Assembly: GCA_012103325.1 (NCBI GenBank)
Contig: WLWY01000001.1
Span: 1,217,653 to 1,281,652, forward strand
From: Alphaproteobacteria bacterium
GTDB taxonomy: Bacteria > Pseudomonadota > Alphaproteobacteria > UBA8366 > GCA-2717185
DNA: 64,000 nt
Reading direction: 5' to 3'
Within the stretch, counting starts at the first letter, position 1. The number at the start of each line of letters is the position of its first letter. The notes beneath the pieces were generated by a model that was given only the letters and a program-made list of their open reading frames with translations, did no database searches and was not told the origin of the DNA. Shown here in pieces: positions 52,849-61,939 of the stretch. The position numbers were made by a program, and so were the translations under genes.

Positions 52849-54879
52849 ATGGCGACGGCCCTCCGTTCTATTCCCGTCCAGGCGAGCGCGGAAATCGGCA
52901 TCGTTCCCTCGAGCAAGTCCGCACATTATGCGCGTCACTGGCTCGATCTCCTGGGCTGTACGCTCGGCGACGATATAGCGGACGATGGGATCGTAATCAC
53001 CGGGGGCGAGGGCGACTTTCCCAATGCGCGGTGCGTGATCCGGCTGTGGGATTTTCAAGTTGGCCTGTCCGGCACAGGCGTTATGGCGAGTGCCGTTTCC
53101 GGTGCCTCCGCGGTCATCGGGCACCCGGATAAGCCCGGCGTGCCGCTGCCCGCCGACATGCCGGAGAAATGGTGTGGGGCCTACGGGGCTATCCTGGCGC
53201 TCGCGGAATTGTGGCGAGGCGGCAACGACCCACCTGGCAAACAAGTCGTCTACGACGTCTCGGCGGCAGATGTCCTGCGATCCTTCGCACTACAGAACTC
53301 CGGCGATGCCAAGGAGCGAAGCCGGATCTGGCACCGCAATGGCCGGCTCTGCGTCGATCATGGCGGCATCTTTCCGATGGGCTTCTTCGCTTGCAAGGAC
53401 GGTCATGTCGCAGTTCTGGGCCGGTCGCGGCGGGACTGGGTGCAGATCCGCAAGGCAATCGGCGATCCCGAATGGACGCAGGCGGCAGCGTTCGAGAACC
53501 CCTTCAAGCTAGCCTATGACAGCGCGGAAGCCGATGCGCTGCTGGAACAGACGTTGTCAGCCTTCAGCCGCGACGAATTGCTCCAGAGAGGTCTCGCCGA
53601 AGGTGCGGTGATCGCACCGGTGTACAATGCAGAAGAGGCAAGCCAGAGGGACATCTTCCGCGACGATTTCGTCTCCGATAGCGCGCCCGCGATGCCATTC
53701 GTGGCACAGCCTCTCGGCGGCATTCCCAAACAGAAGACGCAGCGACCGGCGGCGGCCGATGGGTCCGACGCACCGCTCGCGGGGTTGCGGTGCATCGAAT
53801 TATGCTGGGTCTGGTCCGGCCCCATGGTGGGACAGATCCTGGCCGACCTTGGTGCGGACGTCGTCAAAGTGGAGGCGCCGAAGCGCTTCGACCTGTATCG
53901 CACCCGCGGCCTGGAGACCAAGCGCGGCCAGATGGACGAGCGGACCCGTATCGAGTCCTCGATCTATTTTCATAGCCTCAACCGCAACAAGATTGGCCTC
54001 GCGCTGGATCTCAAACAGGACGAAGGGTTGGAGATCGCGAAACAGCTCGCGGCCACGTCAGACCTGCTGATCGAAAATTTCACGGTCGGCACCATGGAGC
54101 GGCTGGGTCTCGGCGTCGACACACTCACCGCAGCCAACCCCAACCTCGTACAGCTCTCCATGAGCGGTCCGGGGCGCGGATCGGGTGTCCAGGATTTGCG
54201 CTCCTACGGCCTCGTTCTGAGCGCTTTGGGGGGCGCGGAAGCGCTGATCCATAAAGACGGCGAATTCCTCGGCTCCCCGACCTTTTCGATCAGCGATCCG
54301 AACGCGGCCTTGTTCGGCGTGCTGGCGGCGCTCGCGGGCATGCTTGCGGTACGGGAAGGCGATGAGGGGCGGCAGATCGATCTCTCGCAGATCGAAGCCG
54401 CCGCCACGCTCGCCGGCGCGCCCGCCTGCCCTCAAACGACGCGCGACGCGATCCTTGCCACAGGCGACGGAAAAATCATCGCCGTCAGCGTGCCACGCGA
54501 TTCGGTGGCCGATGACGCAGCGCTGCGGCGCACGATCGAAAGCATGAGCTATGCCGAGGTGGTGCGGCACTGCCGTGCGCTTGGTGGATATACCGCCGAC
54601 CTTCTGGACCTCGACGATACCGCCTGCGCCCCGGAATTCGCCGGCTGTTCCGGCTGGCTACCGTCGAGCCACCCTTGTACGGGCGACGAATTGCTGGTCG
54701 CCGCCCCCTGGCGTATCGACGGACATCGCCCCGGGCTGCGCAAACCGGCGCCACTGTTGGGTGAGGGAGACGATTTCGTGCTGCGGCACCTCCTGTCGCT
54801 TGAGGAAGAGGAGATCGATTCCCTGAAAACGGCCGGGGTTGTTGGCATGCCCGCCGCCAAGGCGCAAACTGCAAGTTAA
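52849..54879 (+). CDS. Family III (CaiB/BaiF) CoA transferase, tandem-domain, 676 aa
   Basis: Family III CoA transferases are about 400 residues; this one is 676 and appears to be a fusion. Residues 1-290 resemble a CaiB-type middle/C-terminal part (NSGDAKERSRIWHRNGRLC, LLQRGLAEGAVIAPVYNAEE). Residues 305-676 carry the canonical start LRCIELCWVWSGPMVGQILADLGADVVKVEAP and NRNKIGLALDLKQDEG. The catalytic Asp probably lies in FSISDPNAALFG. Presumably it moves CoA between pathway acids. It lies inside the IclR-controlled operon. Confidence 0.85.
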   Translation: MATALRSIPVQASAEIGIVPSSKSAHYARHWLDLLGCTLGDDIADDGIVITGGEGDFPNARCVIRLWDFQVGLSGTGVMASAVSGASAVIGHPDKPGVPLPADMPEKWCGAYGAILALAELWRGGNDPPGKQVVYDVSAADVLRSFALQNSGDAKERSRIWHRNGRLCVDHGGIFPMGFFACKDGHVAVLGRSRRDWVQIRKAIGDPEWTQAAAFENPFKLAYDSAEADALLEQTLSAFSRDELLQRGLAEGAVIAPVYNAEEASQRDIFRDDFVSDSAPAMPFVAQPLGGIPKQKTQRPAAADGSDAPLAGLRCIELCWVWSGPMVGQILADLGADVVKVEAPKRFDLYRTRGLETKRGQMDERTRIESSIYFHSLNRNKIGLALDLKQDEGLEIAKQLAATSDLLIENFTVGTMERLGLGVDTLTAANPNLVQLSMSGPGRGSGVQDLRSYGLVLSALGGAEALIHKDGEFLGSPTFSISDPNAALFGVLAALAGMLAVREGDEGRQIDLSQIEAAATLAGAPACPQTTRDAILATGDGKIIAVSVPRDSVADDAALRRTIESMSYAEVVRHCRALGGYTADLLDLDDTACAPEFAGCSGWLPSSHPCTGDELLVAAPWRIDGHRPGLRKPAPLLGEGDDFVLRHLLSLEEEEIDSLKTAGVVGMPAAKAQTAS

Positions 54880-54897
54880 GAGGGGGGCCGCAACATC

Positions 54898-56496
54898 ATG
54901 ATCGACATTATGGGGCATACGCCGCACGCAACGACCTTGCGCGATCTGGTCGTTCTGCGGGCATCCTATGGCGAAAAGCCCTTCCTTATCTGCCGCGACG
55001 AGACGCTGACCTATGCGGATTCGGACCGGCTCTCCAACCGGGTCGCGAACAGCTTGATCGCACACGGCATCGGGCATGGCGATGTGGTCGCGACCCTGAT
55101 GTACAACGCGGTCGAGCAGGCGTTGATCTGGTTCGGTTGCGCGAAGATCGGCGCGATCTATGCGCCGCTGAATGTGTCGCTGGTAAAAGACGACCTTGCC
55201 TACAGCCTGAACGACACCGGTGCGAAGATGCTGGTCGTCGATGAAGAGCTGGCGCCGGCCTACAACGCCGCAGCGCCAGCACTGGATTTCAAACCGCAGG
55301 TCCTGGTGCATGGAGCCGTGGATGTCATCCCCGGTGCGCGGCCACTCAACGATCTTCTGCAGGGCGAAGAGACGTTGCCCGACATCGAGGTCAAGGGCAC
55401 CGACCCGATGGCCATCGTCTATACCGGCGGCAGCACCAGCATGCCGAAGGGGGTCCTGGCCTCGCATCTCTATTACATCGCCGCCGCCATCCGGTATGAG
55501 GAGATCGCCGAGGCGACGGAAGACGACGTCCACTACGCCAACTCTCACTTCTTCCATATCGGCGGCCAGCAATTTGCGATCACGAGCCCGCTTTATCTCG
55601 GCATGACCGGGATCATGGATAAGTGGTTCAGCGCTTCGAACTACTGGAACATCGTCCATAAATATGGCGCCACGATCATCGACCCGCTTGGCACCATGAT
55701 GGCCGTGCTGCTGCGCCGGCCGGAATCGGAACTCGACAAGACCCACAAAGTACGAGTCGGCGTTGGCATCGCCTCGAGCCAGGTCCGCCGCGAACTGCGC
55801 GATGAGTTTCAGGCCCGCTTCGGCGCCCCGATGCTGGAAGTCTACTCGATGACGGAAATGGGCGTGCTGATGTGCAGCGAGCGCCTGCACGACCGCCGCA
55901 TCGGGTCCTGCGGCCGCCCGCACGGCTGGGCCGAGGTCATGATCGTCGATCCGGACGACAACCCGGTGCCGGCTAACACGCAGGGGCAGATCCTGTTCCG
56001 GCCCAAGGTGCCGAACACTTACATGATCGAATATGTAAACAAGCCGAAGGAGACCCTCGCGGCGTGGCAGAACCTTTGGTACCACTCCGGCGATCTGGGC
56101 TATCTGGACGATGAAGGCTATGTCTATTTCGTTGGCCGCGAGGCGCACTGGATCCGCCGGCGCGGCGAAAACGTCTCCGCCTTCGAAGTCGAGAAGGCGC
56201 TGACCGCGCACGAGGCGGTTGTCGACTGCGCCGCCGTTGGCGTGCCCTCGGATGTCGGCGAGGAAGATATCAAAGTCTATATCCAGCTTTCCGACGCTGC
56301 CGACCGACCCGATCCCGCGGAGTTGGTCGGCTGGTGCAAGGAGCGCATCGCCTTCTTCAAGGTGCCGCGCTATGTCGAATACGTTGAAGAATTTCCCAGG
56401 ACCATGACGAAGAACGAGATCGCCCGGCACGAACTGCGCGAACGCGGCATCGGGGCTCCCTGGGACAGCAATACCGGAAATTGGATCGAAGCATGA
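54898..56496 (+). CDS. AMP-binding acyl-CoA synthetase, 532 aa
   Basis: ANL-superfamily ligase activating a carboxylate via an acyl-AMP. The P-loop reads IVYTGGSTSMPKGVLAS (about residue 176), with a Gly in place of the usual Ser/Thr. Later motifs are EVYSMTEMGVL, LWYHSGDLGYLDDEGYVYFVGR (Asp binding ribose) and a C-terminal Lys in RTMTKNEIARHELR. Residue types resemble crotonobetaine/carnitine-CoA ligase-like enzymes. The substrate is unknown. The stop overlaps the next gene's start by ATGA. Confidence 0.9.
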   Translation: MIDIMGHTPHATTLRDLVVLRASYGEKPFLICRDETLTYADSDRLSNRVANSLIAHGIGHGDVVATLMYNAVEQALIWFGCAKIGAIYAPLNVSLVKDDLAYSLNDTGAKMLVVDEELAPAYNAAAPALDFKPQVLVHGAVDVIPGARPLNDLLQGEETLPDIEVKGTDPMAIVYTGGSTSMPKGVLASHLYYIAAAIRYEEIAEATEDDVHYANSHFFHIGGQQFAITSPLYLGMTGIMDKWFSASNYWNIVHKYGATIIDPLGTMMAVLLRRPESELDKTHKVRVGVGIASSQVRRELRDEFQARFGAPMLEVYSMTEMGVLMCSERLHDRRIGSCGRPHGWAEVMIVDPDDNPVPANTQGQILFRPKVPNTYMIEYVNKPKETLAAWQNLWYHSGDLGYLDDEGYVYFVGREAHWIRRRGENVSAFEVEKALTAHEAVVDCAAVGVPSDVGEEDIKVYIQLSDAADRPDPAELVGWCKERIAFFKVPRYVEYVEEFPRTMTKNEIARHELRERGIGAPWDSNTGNWIEA

Positions 56497-57416
56497 CGGA
56501 ATTTCGCGAAATCACCCCGAATCTTCGCTTTCCGGAAGGCCCTATCGCCATGCCGGATGGAAGTGTGCTGCTCGTTGAAATCGCCGCAAGCAGGCTGACG
56601 CGGGTCGCCCCCGACGGTACCCTTTCCGTTGTAGCGGAGACCGGCGGCGGGCCGAACGGTGCCGCCATCGGGCCCGACGGCCGCTGCTACATCTGTAACA
56701 ATGGCGGCATGACGTTCCACGAGCGCGATGGCCTGCTGCTGCCCGGCCACGCGGCCGACGATGCGGCGGCGGGCTGGATCGAAGCAGTGAATCTGGACAC
56801 CGGCAAGAACGAAGTCCTCTACCGTGAATGCAACGGCGAGCCACTGCGCGCGCCGAACGACATCGTCTTCGATGCCGACGGCGGCATGTGGTTCACCGAT
56901 CACGGCAAGAGCCGCCAGCACAGCCGCGACAAGGGCAGCATCTTCTACGCCCACACGGACGGTTCGATGATCCGCCAAGTCGTGCGCTACATGGATGCCC
57001 CGAACGGGATCGGCTTATCGCCCGACGGCAAATCGCTCTACGCGGCGGAAACGCCGACGGGCCGCCTGTGGGCTTATGACATCACCGCACCGGGGGAGAT
57101 TGACAAAACGCCGGGACCCGCCCCCTGGACACGCGGGCGGCTGCTCGCCAATCCGGACGGCTATCACCTGTTCGACTCCCTGGCGGTCGACGGCGCAGGC
57201 AACATCTGCATCGGCTCGATCCCCGGCGCGATTTCCGTCATCTCACCCGATGGAAAATCTTGCAAGGATATCGAAATGCCCGACCCGTTCCCGACGAATA
57301 TCTGTTTCGGCGGGGAAGATCTGCGGACCGCCTATATCACCCTGTCAGGCGCAGGCCGTCTGATCGCCATGGATTGGCCCAACCCCGGCCTGCCACTGCA
57401 CTTCCTGAACCGTTGA
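56493..57416 (+). CDS. SMP-30/gluconolactonase/LRE family protein, 307 aa
   Basis: Six-bladed beta-propeller lactonase. Metal ligands appear as Glu in LRFPEGPIAMPDG, Asn in RAPNDIVFDADG and Asp in LFDSLAVDGAGN. Further signatures are GGMWFTDHG and PNGIGLSPDGKSLYAAET. Family members hydrolyse sugar or other lactones. It could act on a lactone made by an upstream monooxygenase, but that is inference. The ATG overlaps the ligase stop (ATGA). cbiX follows after 94 bp and begins a different functional block. Confidence 0.88.
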   Translation: MTEFREITPNLRFPEGPIAMPDGSVLLVEIAASRLTRVAPDGTLSVVAETGGGPNGAAIGPDGRCYICNNGGMTFHERDGLLLPGHAADDAAAGWIEAVNLDTGKNEVLYRECNGEPLRAPNDIVFDADGGMWFTDHGKSRQHSRDKGSIFYAHTDGSMIRQVVRYMDAPNGIGLSPDGKSLYAAETPTGRLWAYDITAPGEIDKTPGPAPWTRGRLLANPDGYHLFDSLAVDGAGNICIGSIPGAISVISPDGKSCKDIEMPDPFPTNICFGGEDLRTAYITLSGAGRLIAMDWPNPGLPLHFLNR

Positions 57417-57510
57417 CGCGAATCCATCTCACGCGAGAATCTGCCTGACCCTCCCGGTCGAGCCTGATAGAAAGGGCGTCCAGGTAGGAATCTGAGCAGG
57501 GGATATCGAC

Positions 57511-58512
57511 ATGGCGGAAAAGACCGGGGTCATGGTGTGCGGGCATGGCAGCCGCGACACCGGTGCGGTGCGCGAATTTCAGTCGGTCGCGGCGGGGCTG
57601 CGCACGCGGATGCCGGAATACGATGTCGATTACGGCTTCCTCGAATTCGCCACGCCGATCATCCGCACCGGGCTGGATGCGCTGCGCGAACGGGGTGCCA
57701 CGACCATTCTCGCAGTGCCCGGCATGCTGTTCGCCGCCGGCCACGCCAAGAACGACATTCCCTCGGTCCTGAACACCTATCAGGCGCAGCACGACAATGT
57801 GGAAATCCGCTACGGCACCGAATTGGGCATCGACCCGAAGATGATCAGCGCGGCGGGCGCGCGCGTCGAAGAAGCGGTCAGCGCGGCAGGCGACCAAGTT
57901 GCACGCACCGATACGCTTTTGGTTGTCGTCGGACGCGGCGCGTCGGACCCAGACGCGAACTCTAACGTCGCCAAGATCACCCGCATGCTGTGGGAAGGTC
58001 TGGGCTTCGGCTGGGCCGAGACCGCCTACTCCGGCGTCACCTTTCCGCTCGTCGAGCCGGCACTGGAACAGGCGGTGCGGCTCGGCTTTAAACGCATCGT
58101 CGTGTTTCCGTATTTCCTGTTCACCGGCATTCTCGTGAAACGGATCTACGACTACACCGACACGGTTGCCGCGCGGCATCCCGATGTCGAATTCGTCAAG
58201 GCCGGCTATCTGAACGACCATCCGCTGGTACTCGACACTTTCGCGGAGCGGGTTCGCAATATCCTCGGCGGCGAAAACACGATGAACTGTCAGCTGTGCA
58301 AGTACCGTACCCAGGTGCTCGGCTTCGAGGCCGAAGTCGGGCTGGCGCAGGAAAGCCATCATCATCACGTCGAGGGCATCGGCACCGGCGGTCACGATCA
58401 TGATCATGGACACACTCACGACCACGGACATACCCACACGCACCAACCCTATCCGCACGCGGATCATCCAATGGGTCCGGTCAGCATGAAAAAAGGTTCG
58501 GGCTCTGCCTAG
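57511..58512 (+). CDS. cbiX: Sirohydrochlorin cobaltochelatase CbiX (long form, His-rich tail), 333 aa
   Basis: CbiX inserts cobalt into sirohydrochlorin. Two CbiX/chelatase repeats are fused: VMVCGHGSRDTGAVREFQSV with the catalytic His near residue 11, and LLVVVGRGASDPDANSNV in the second half. The C-terminal extension has MNCQLCKYR (about 258-266), the MxCxxC motif that carries an iron-sulfur centre in long CbiX proteins, and a tail with about 15 histidines in its last 60 residues. A GGGGA site precedes the ATG. It heads the second cob cluster. Confidence 0.92.
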   Translation: MAEKTGVMVCGHGSRDTGAVREFQSVAAGLRTRMPEYDVDYGFLEFATPIIRTGLDALRERGATTILAVPGMLFAAGHAKNDIPSVLNTYQAQHDNVEIRYGTELGIDPKMISAAGARVEEAVSAAGDQVARTDTLLVVVGRGASDPDANSNVAKITRMLWEGLGFGWAETAYSGVTFPLVEPALEQAVRLGFKRIVVFPYFLFTGILVKRIYDYTDTVAARHPDVEFVKAGYLNDHPLVLDTFAERVRNILGGENTMNCQLCKYRTQVLGFEAEVGLAQESHHHHVEGIGTGGHDHDHGHTHDHGHTHTHQPYPHADHPMGPVSMKKGSGSA

Positions 58513-58546
58513 CCGAGGCGGGGCCGCGCTGTTCGACGCCTATCTC

Positions 58547-59404
58547 ATGGTCGACTGGAGCGCCGCGGCAAGCCCGACCGGCGGCAAGGATTCGATCTGG
58601 TGGGCGCTCCTGCGCCGCGACGGCGGCACTGTCCGCCTGGCCCAGCGCGAGAACCCGAAGACGCGACACGCGGCAACGACGGCACTCGCGGATATACTGG
58701 CCGGCCTCGCGGAGGAGGGCGCGCGAGTACTGGTCGGGTTCGATTTTCCGTTCGGTTATCCCACGGGAACCGCGGCACGCCTCGGTATGCCGGGCCTGCC
58801 CTGGCGGCATATGTGGCAGGAACTGGCGGACTTGCTGGCCGACGAGCCCGACAACAAGAACAACCGCATCGACGTCGCGGAAGGGCTGAACGAACGGCTA
58901 TATGCCGAGGCATTCCCGTTCTGGGGCAATGTGCGCGAAGAAAGCCGTCCTTTTCTGGTGCGCCGCGGGCGCAGGGCGCACCAGCCGGGCGAACTAACCG
59001 AATGGCGGCTGTGCGACCGGCGCGCGAAAACCACGAGCTCGGTCTGGCAACTGGCCGGCGCAGGCTCGGTCGGCAGCCAGGTCCTGACCGGTATCCCGCG
59101 CGTGCTGCAGCTGCGCACCGACCCGCGGCTGGCGACGATCAGTCATATCTGGCCATTCGAGACCGGGCTGAAGCACGATCCAAAACCGCAGATCATCTTC
59201 GCCGAAGTCTATCCTTCCCTGCTCGAACCCGAGCCGGAACCGGACATGGTGAAGGACGCGCGCCAGGTCCGCACCATCGCAGCGCATTTCGCAGCCCTCG
59301 ACGAGGACGGGTCTCTCGGTGCATTGTTCGATGGCGACCCGGCGCTGAGTGCGACGGAGCGCACCCTCGTCGAGAACGAAGAAGCCTGGATCCTCGGCGC
59401 ATGA
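58547..59404 (+). CDS. Uncharacterised protein between cbiX and cobH, 285 aa
   Basis: A conserved-looking protein that I cannot name. It resembles DUF429-like predicted RNase-H-fold proteins: an initial strand with Asp (MVDWSAAASP), GFDFPFGYPTG, and ENEEAWILGA at the end. The stretch upstream of the ATG continues in frame (FDAYL) to a CTG at 58529 with a G-rich site, so the true start may be CTG. The TGA overlaps the cobH ATG (ATGA) and it follows cbiX by 34 bp, so it is part of the cob operon. A corrinoid-related role is inferred only from position. Confidence 0.78.
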   Translation: MVDWSAAASPTGGKDSIWWALLRRDGGTVRLAQRENPKTRHAATTALADILAGLAEEGARVLVGFDFPFGYPTGTAARLGMPGLPWRHMWQELADLLADEPDNKNNRIDVAEGLNERLYAEAFPFWGNVREESRPFLVRRGRRAHQPGELTEWRLCDRRAKTTSSVWQLAGAGSVGSQVLTGIPRVLQLRTDPRLATISHIWPFETGLKHDPKPQIIFAEVYPSLLEPEPEPDMVKDARQVRTIAAHFAALDEDGSLGALFDGDPALSATERTLVENEEAWILGA

Positions 59405-60039
59405 TCGAACCGTCTTACACTTACTTGCGCGACCCGGCGGAAATCTACCGCGAGTCTTTCGCGGCAATCCGGCGCGAAACCGACCTGTCGGCAGTCAGCG
59501 ACGATCTGGCACCGCTTGCGCTGCGCGTCGTACATGCCTGCGCGATGCCGGAGGTTATAAGCGATTTGTCTGCCTCTCCCGGCGCAGTCGCAGCGGGACG
59601 CGCAGCACTGGAGCGCGGTGCGCCGATCCTGACGGACGTGGAGATGGTCGCACATGGGATCACCCGCAGCCGCCTCCCGCAGAACAATCAGGTCGTCTGC
59701 ACCCTTAACGATGAATCCGTTCCTGCGCTCGCCAAATCGCTCGGCACGACACGTTCTGCGGCCGCGGTAACGCTGTGGCCGTCCGATCTGGACGGCGCCG
59801 TTGTCGCAATCGGCAATGCACCCACCGCCCTGTTCCAACTGCTCGAAGGGCTCGCGGCAGGCTGGCCCGCCCCGGCACTGATCCTGGGTTTCCCCGTGGG
59901 ATTTATCGGTGCGGCGGAGTCGAAGGACGCTCTCATAAACGGATCACACGGAATTCCTTTTGCCACACTGCGTGGCCGGCGTGGCGGTAGCGCCATGGCC
60001 GCGGCAGCGGTCAATGCGCTCAGCGGAGATCCGGCATGA
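59401..60039 (+). CDS. cobH: Precorrin-8X methylmutase CobH, 212 aa
   Basis: CobH (CbiC) moves the C-11 methyl group to C-12, converting precorrin-8X to hydrogenobyrinic acid. Signatures: RVVHACAMPEVISDL with the catalytic His, GAPILTDVEMVAHGI, and ILGFPVGFIGAAESKDAL. Length is standard at about 210. ATGA overlaps occur at both ends, with the preceding gene and with cobL. Confidence 0.95.
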   Translation: MIEPSYTYLRDPAEIYRESFAAIRRETDLSAVSDDLAPLALRVVHACAMPEVISDLSASPGAVAAGRAALERGAPILTDVEMVAHGITRSRLPQNNQVVCTLNDESVPALAKSLGTTRSAAAVTLWPSDLDGAVVAIGNAPTALFQLLEGLAAGWPAPALILGFPVGFIGAAESKDALINGSHGIPFATLRGRRGGSAMAAAAVNALSGDPA

Positions 60040-61238
60040 CGCCCTGGCTCAGCATCGTCGGGCTGGGCGAGGACGGGGTCGATGCCTTGCCCGCACCGGC
60101 GCAGACTCTAATCGCCAACGCGGAAGTGCTGGTCGGCGGCGAACGGCATCTGGCGATGGTCGACCGCGCTCATCCCGCCGAGCGCCGGACCTGGGAGTCA
60201 CCATTTAAGAAAACCGTGGCCGCGCTAAAAACGCTGGAGGGCAAGCGCGTCGTCGTGCTGGCGACCGGCGATCCAATGAGCTACGGCATCGGCGTCACGC
60301 TGGCCCGCGAATTCGGCCGCGACGCAGTTTGTGTCCTCCCCGCGCCAGGCGCCTTCTCCCTCGCCGCCGCGCGCTTGGGCTGGCCGCTGCAGGATATCGA
60401 CTGCCTTACGCTGCACGGACGTCCACTCGCCCTGCTTAACTTGTTCATCCGACCGGATGCCCGGCTTCTCATCCTGTCGGAGAATGGCGAGACGCCCGCG
60501 CAGGTCGCGGCAGCCTTGTGCACGCGCGGCTATGGAGGCAGCACGCTGACAGTGTTCGAGCATATGGATGGCAACAAAGAGAACGCGCGCGACGGAGTTG
60601 CGAAAGACTGGGGCGACACCCGCACAGCGGATCTCAATACCATCGCCGTTGCCTGTGCCGCAGGGCCAGACGCGATAATCCACAGCCGCGTCCCCGGCCT
60701 ACCCGACGAGGCGTTTCTGAACGACGGGCAGCTGACCAAACGTGCCGTTCGTGCCGCGACCCTCGCCGCGCTGGCGCCGCAGCCGGACGCCCTGCTATGG
60801 GATGTCGGCGCGGGCTGCGGTTCGGTCGCCATCGAATGGATGCGCGCCGGTGGCAAGGCGGTCGCCATCGAAACGAAAACGTCACGCTGCGCGCTCATCG
60901 CCCAAAACGCCGCTGCGCTGGGCACGCCGACACTCGACATCGTCACCGGGTCCGCACCAAGCGCCCTGTCCGACTTGTCACCGCCGGACGCCGTGTTCAT
61001 CGGCGGCGGTATTGGGACAACGAGTATCGCGGAAACCTGCTGGGATGCATTGTCCGCCGGAGGGCGTTTGGTCGCCAATGCGGTCACTTTGGAAAGCGAG
61101 GCGAAGCTGTTGGCCCTGCATGAACAATGGGGTGGTGCGCTGACGCGTATCGGTATTTCCCAAGCCGAATCGGTCGGCCGCTTCCGGGCCTGGTCGCCCC
61201 TGCGCACCGTCACACAACTGGCGGTGACGAAGCCATGA
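60036..61238 (+). CDS. cobL: Precorrin-6Y C5,15-methyltransferase (decarboxylating) CobL, 400 aa
   Basis: Bifunctional enzyme: an N-terminal CbiE-type SAM methyltransferase (about 1-205; SIVGLGEDGVDAL, VVLATGDPMSYGIG) and a C-terminal CbiT-type Rossmann methyltransferase (about 215-400; LLWDVGAGCGSVAIEWMR, IGGGIGTTSIAETCWDAL). It methylates C-5 and C-15 of precorrin-6B and removes a carboxylate. Both domains look intact. The start overlaps cobH and the stop overlaps cobI. Confidence 0.95.
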   Translation: MTPWLSIVGLGEDGVDALPAPAQTLIANAEVLVGGERHLAMVDRAHPAERRTWESPFKKTVAALKTLEGKRVVVLATGDPMSYGIGVTLAREFGRDAVCVLPAPGAFSLAAARLGWPLQDIDCLTLHGRPLALLNLFIRPDARLLILSENGETPAQVAAALCTRGYGGSTLTVFEHMDGNKENARDGVAKDWGDTRTADLNTIAVACAAGPDAIIHSRVPGLPDEAFLNDGQLTKRAVRAATLAALAPQPDALLWDVGAGCGSVAIEWMRAGGKAVAIETKTSRCALIAQNAAALGTPTLDIVTGSAPSALSDLSPPDAVFIGGGIGTTSIAETCWDALSAGGRLVANAVTLESEAKLLALHEQWGGALTRIGISQAESVGRFRAWSPLRTVTQLAVTKP

Positions 61239-61939
61239 GCGGTACGCTGTACGGCATCGGGGTCGGGCCGGGCGATCCCGAGCTGATCACCTTGAAAGCC
61301 CATCGCATTCTGCAGACCGTGCCCGTCGTGGCCTGGCCCGCACCGCTCGAAGGCGAGAGCCTGGCGCGCAAGATTGCAGCACCGCACATCACCCACGCAC
61401 CGCAAGAGGTCGCCATCCGCATGCCGCTCGAGACCGCGCAGTTCCCCGACCGGTCGGTGTACGATCACGCTGCCGAGGAAATCGGCGGGCATCTCGAATC
61501 AGGCCGAGATGTGGCCGCCCTGTGCGAAGGCGATCCGTTCTTCTACGGCTCCTTCATGTATCTATTCGGGCGGGTCGCGCCGCGCTTCGATGTCGTCATC
61601 GTACCCGGCATTTCCTCGCTGATGGCCGCGGCCGCAGCGCTTCACGCGCCGCTGGCCGCGCGCAACGACCTGATGACCGTGGTGCCCGCGCCGTTGCCGG
61701 AAGCGGACCTTTCCGATGCAATCTCCCGGTCCGACAGCGTCGCGATCATCAAGGTGGGGCGGCATCTGGCAAAGGTGCGCCGCGTTCTCGACGATCTGGG
61801 TCTTGCCGCAAACGCACAGTATGTCGCCTACGCGACGATGACGGACCAAATAGTTAGCCCGCTGAGCGAGATCACCCTGGAGAAGGCGCCCTATTTCTCG
61901 CTGATCCTGGTACATAAGCGGGGCGTGGCATGGCGATGA
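61235..61939 (+). CDS. cobI: Precorrin-2 C20-methyltransferase CobI, 234 aa
   Basis: SAM-dependent tetrapyrrole methyltransferase. It starts with TLYGIGVGPGDPELITLKA, followed by VVAWPAP, a second SAM-loop motif CEGDPFFYGSFMYLF, PGISSLMAAAAAL and IIKVGRHLAKV. The ATG at 61235 gives a normal length and a 4-bp ATGA overlap with cobL; longer upstream reading is antisense-free but lacks family sequence. The stop overlaps the next gene. Confidence 0.94.
   Translation: MSGTLYGIGVGPGDPELITLKAHRILQTVPVVAWPAPLEGESLARKIAAPHITHAPQEVAIRMPLETAQFPDRSVYDHAAEEIGGHLESGRDVAALCEGDPFFYGSFMYLFGRVAPRFDVVIVPGISSLMAAAAALHAPLAARNDLMTVVPAPLPEADLSDAISRSDSVAIIKVGRHLAKVRRVLDDLGLAANAQYVAYATMTDQIVSPLSEITLEKAPYFSLILVHKRGVAWR

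Noticed and set aside
54658-56430. 590-codon open frame on the minus strand
   Set aside because: Antisense to the acyl-CoA ligase and CoA transferase genes, whose motifs are intact; a shadow frame.
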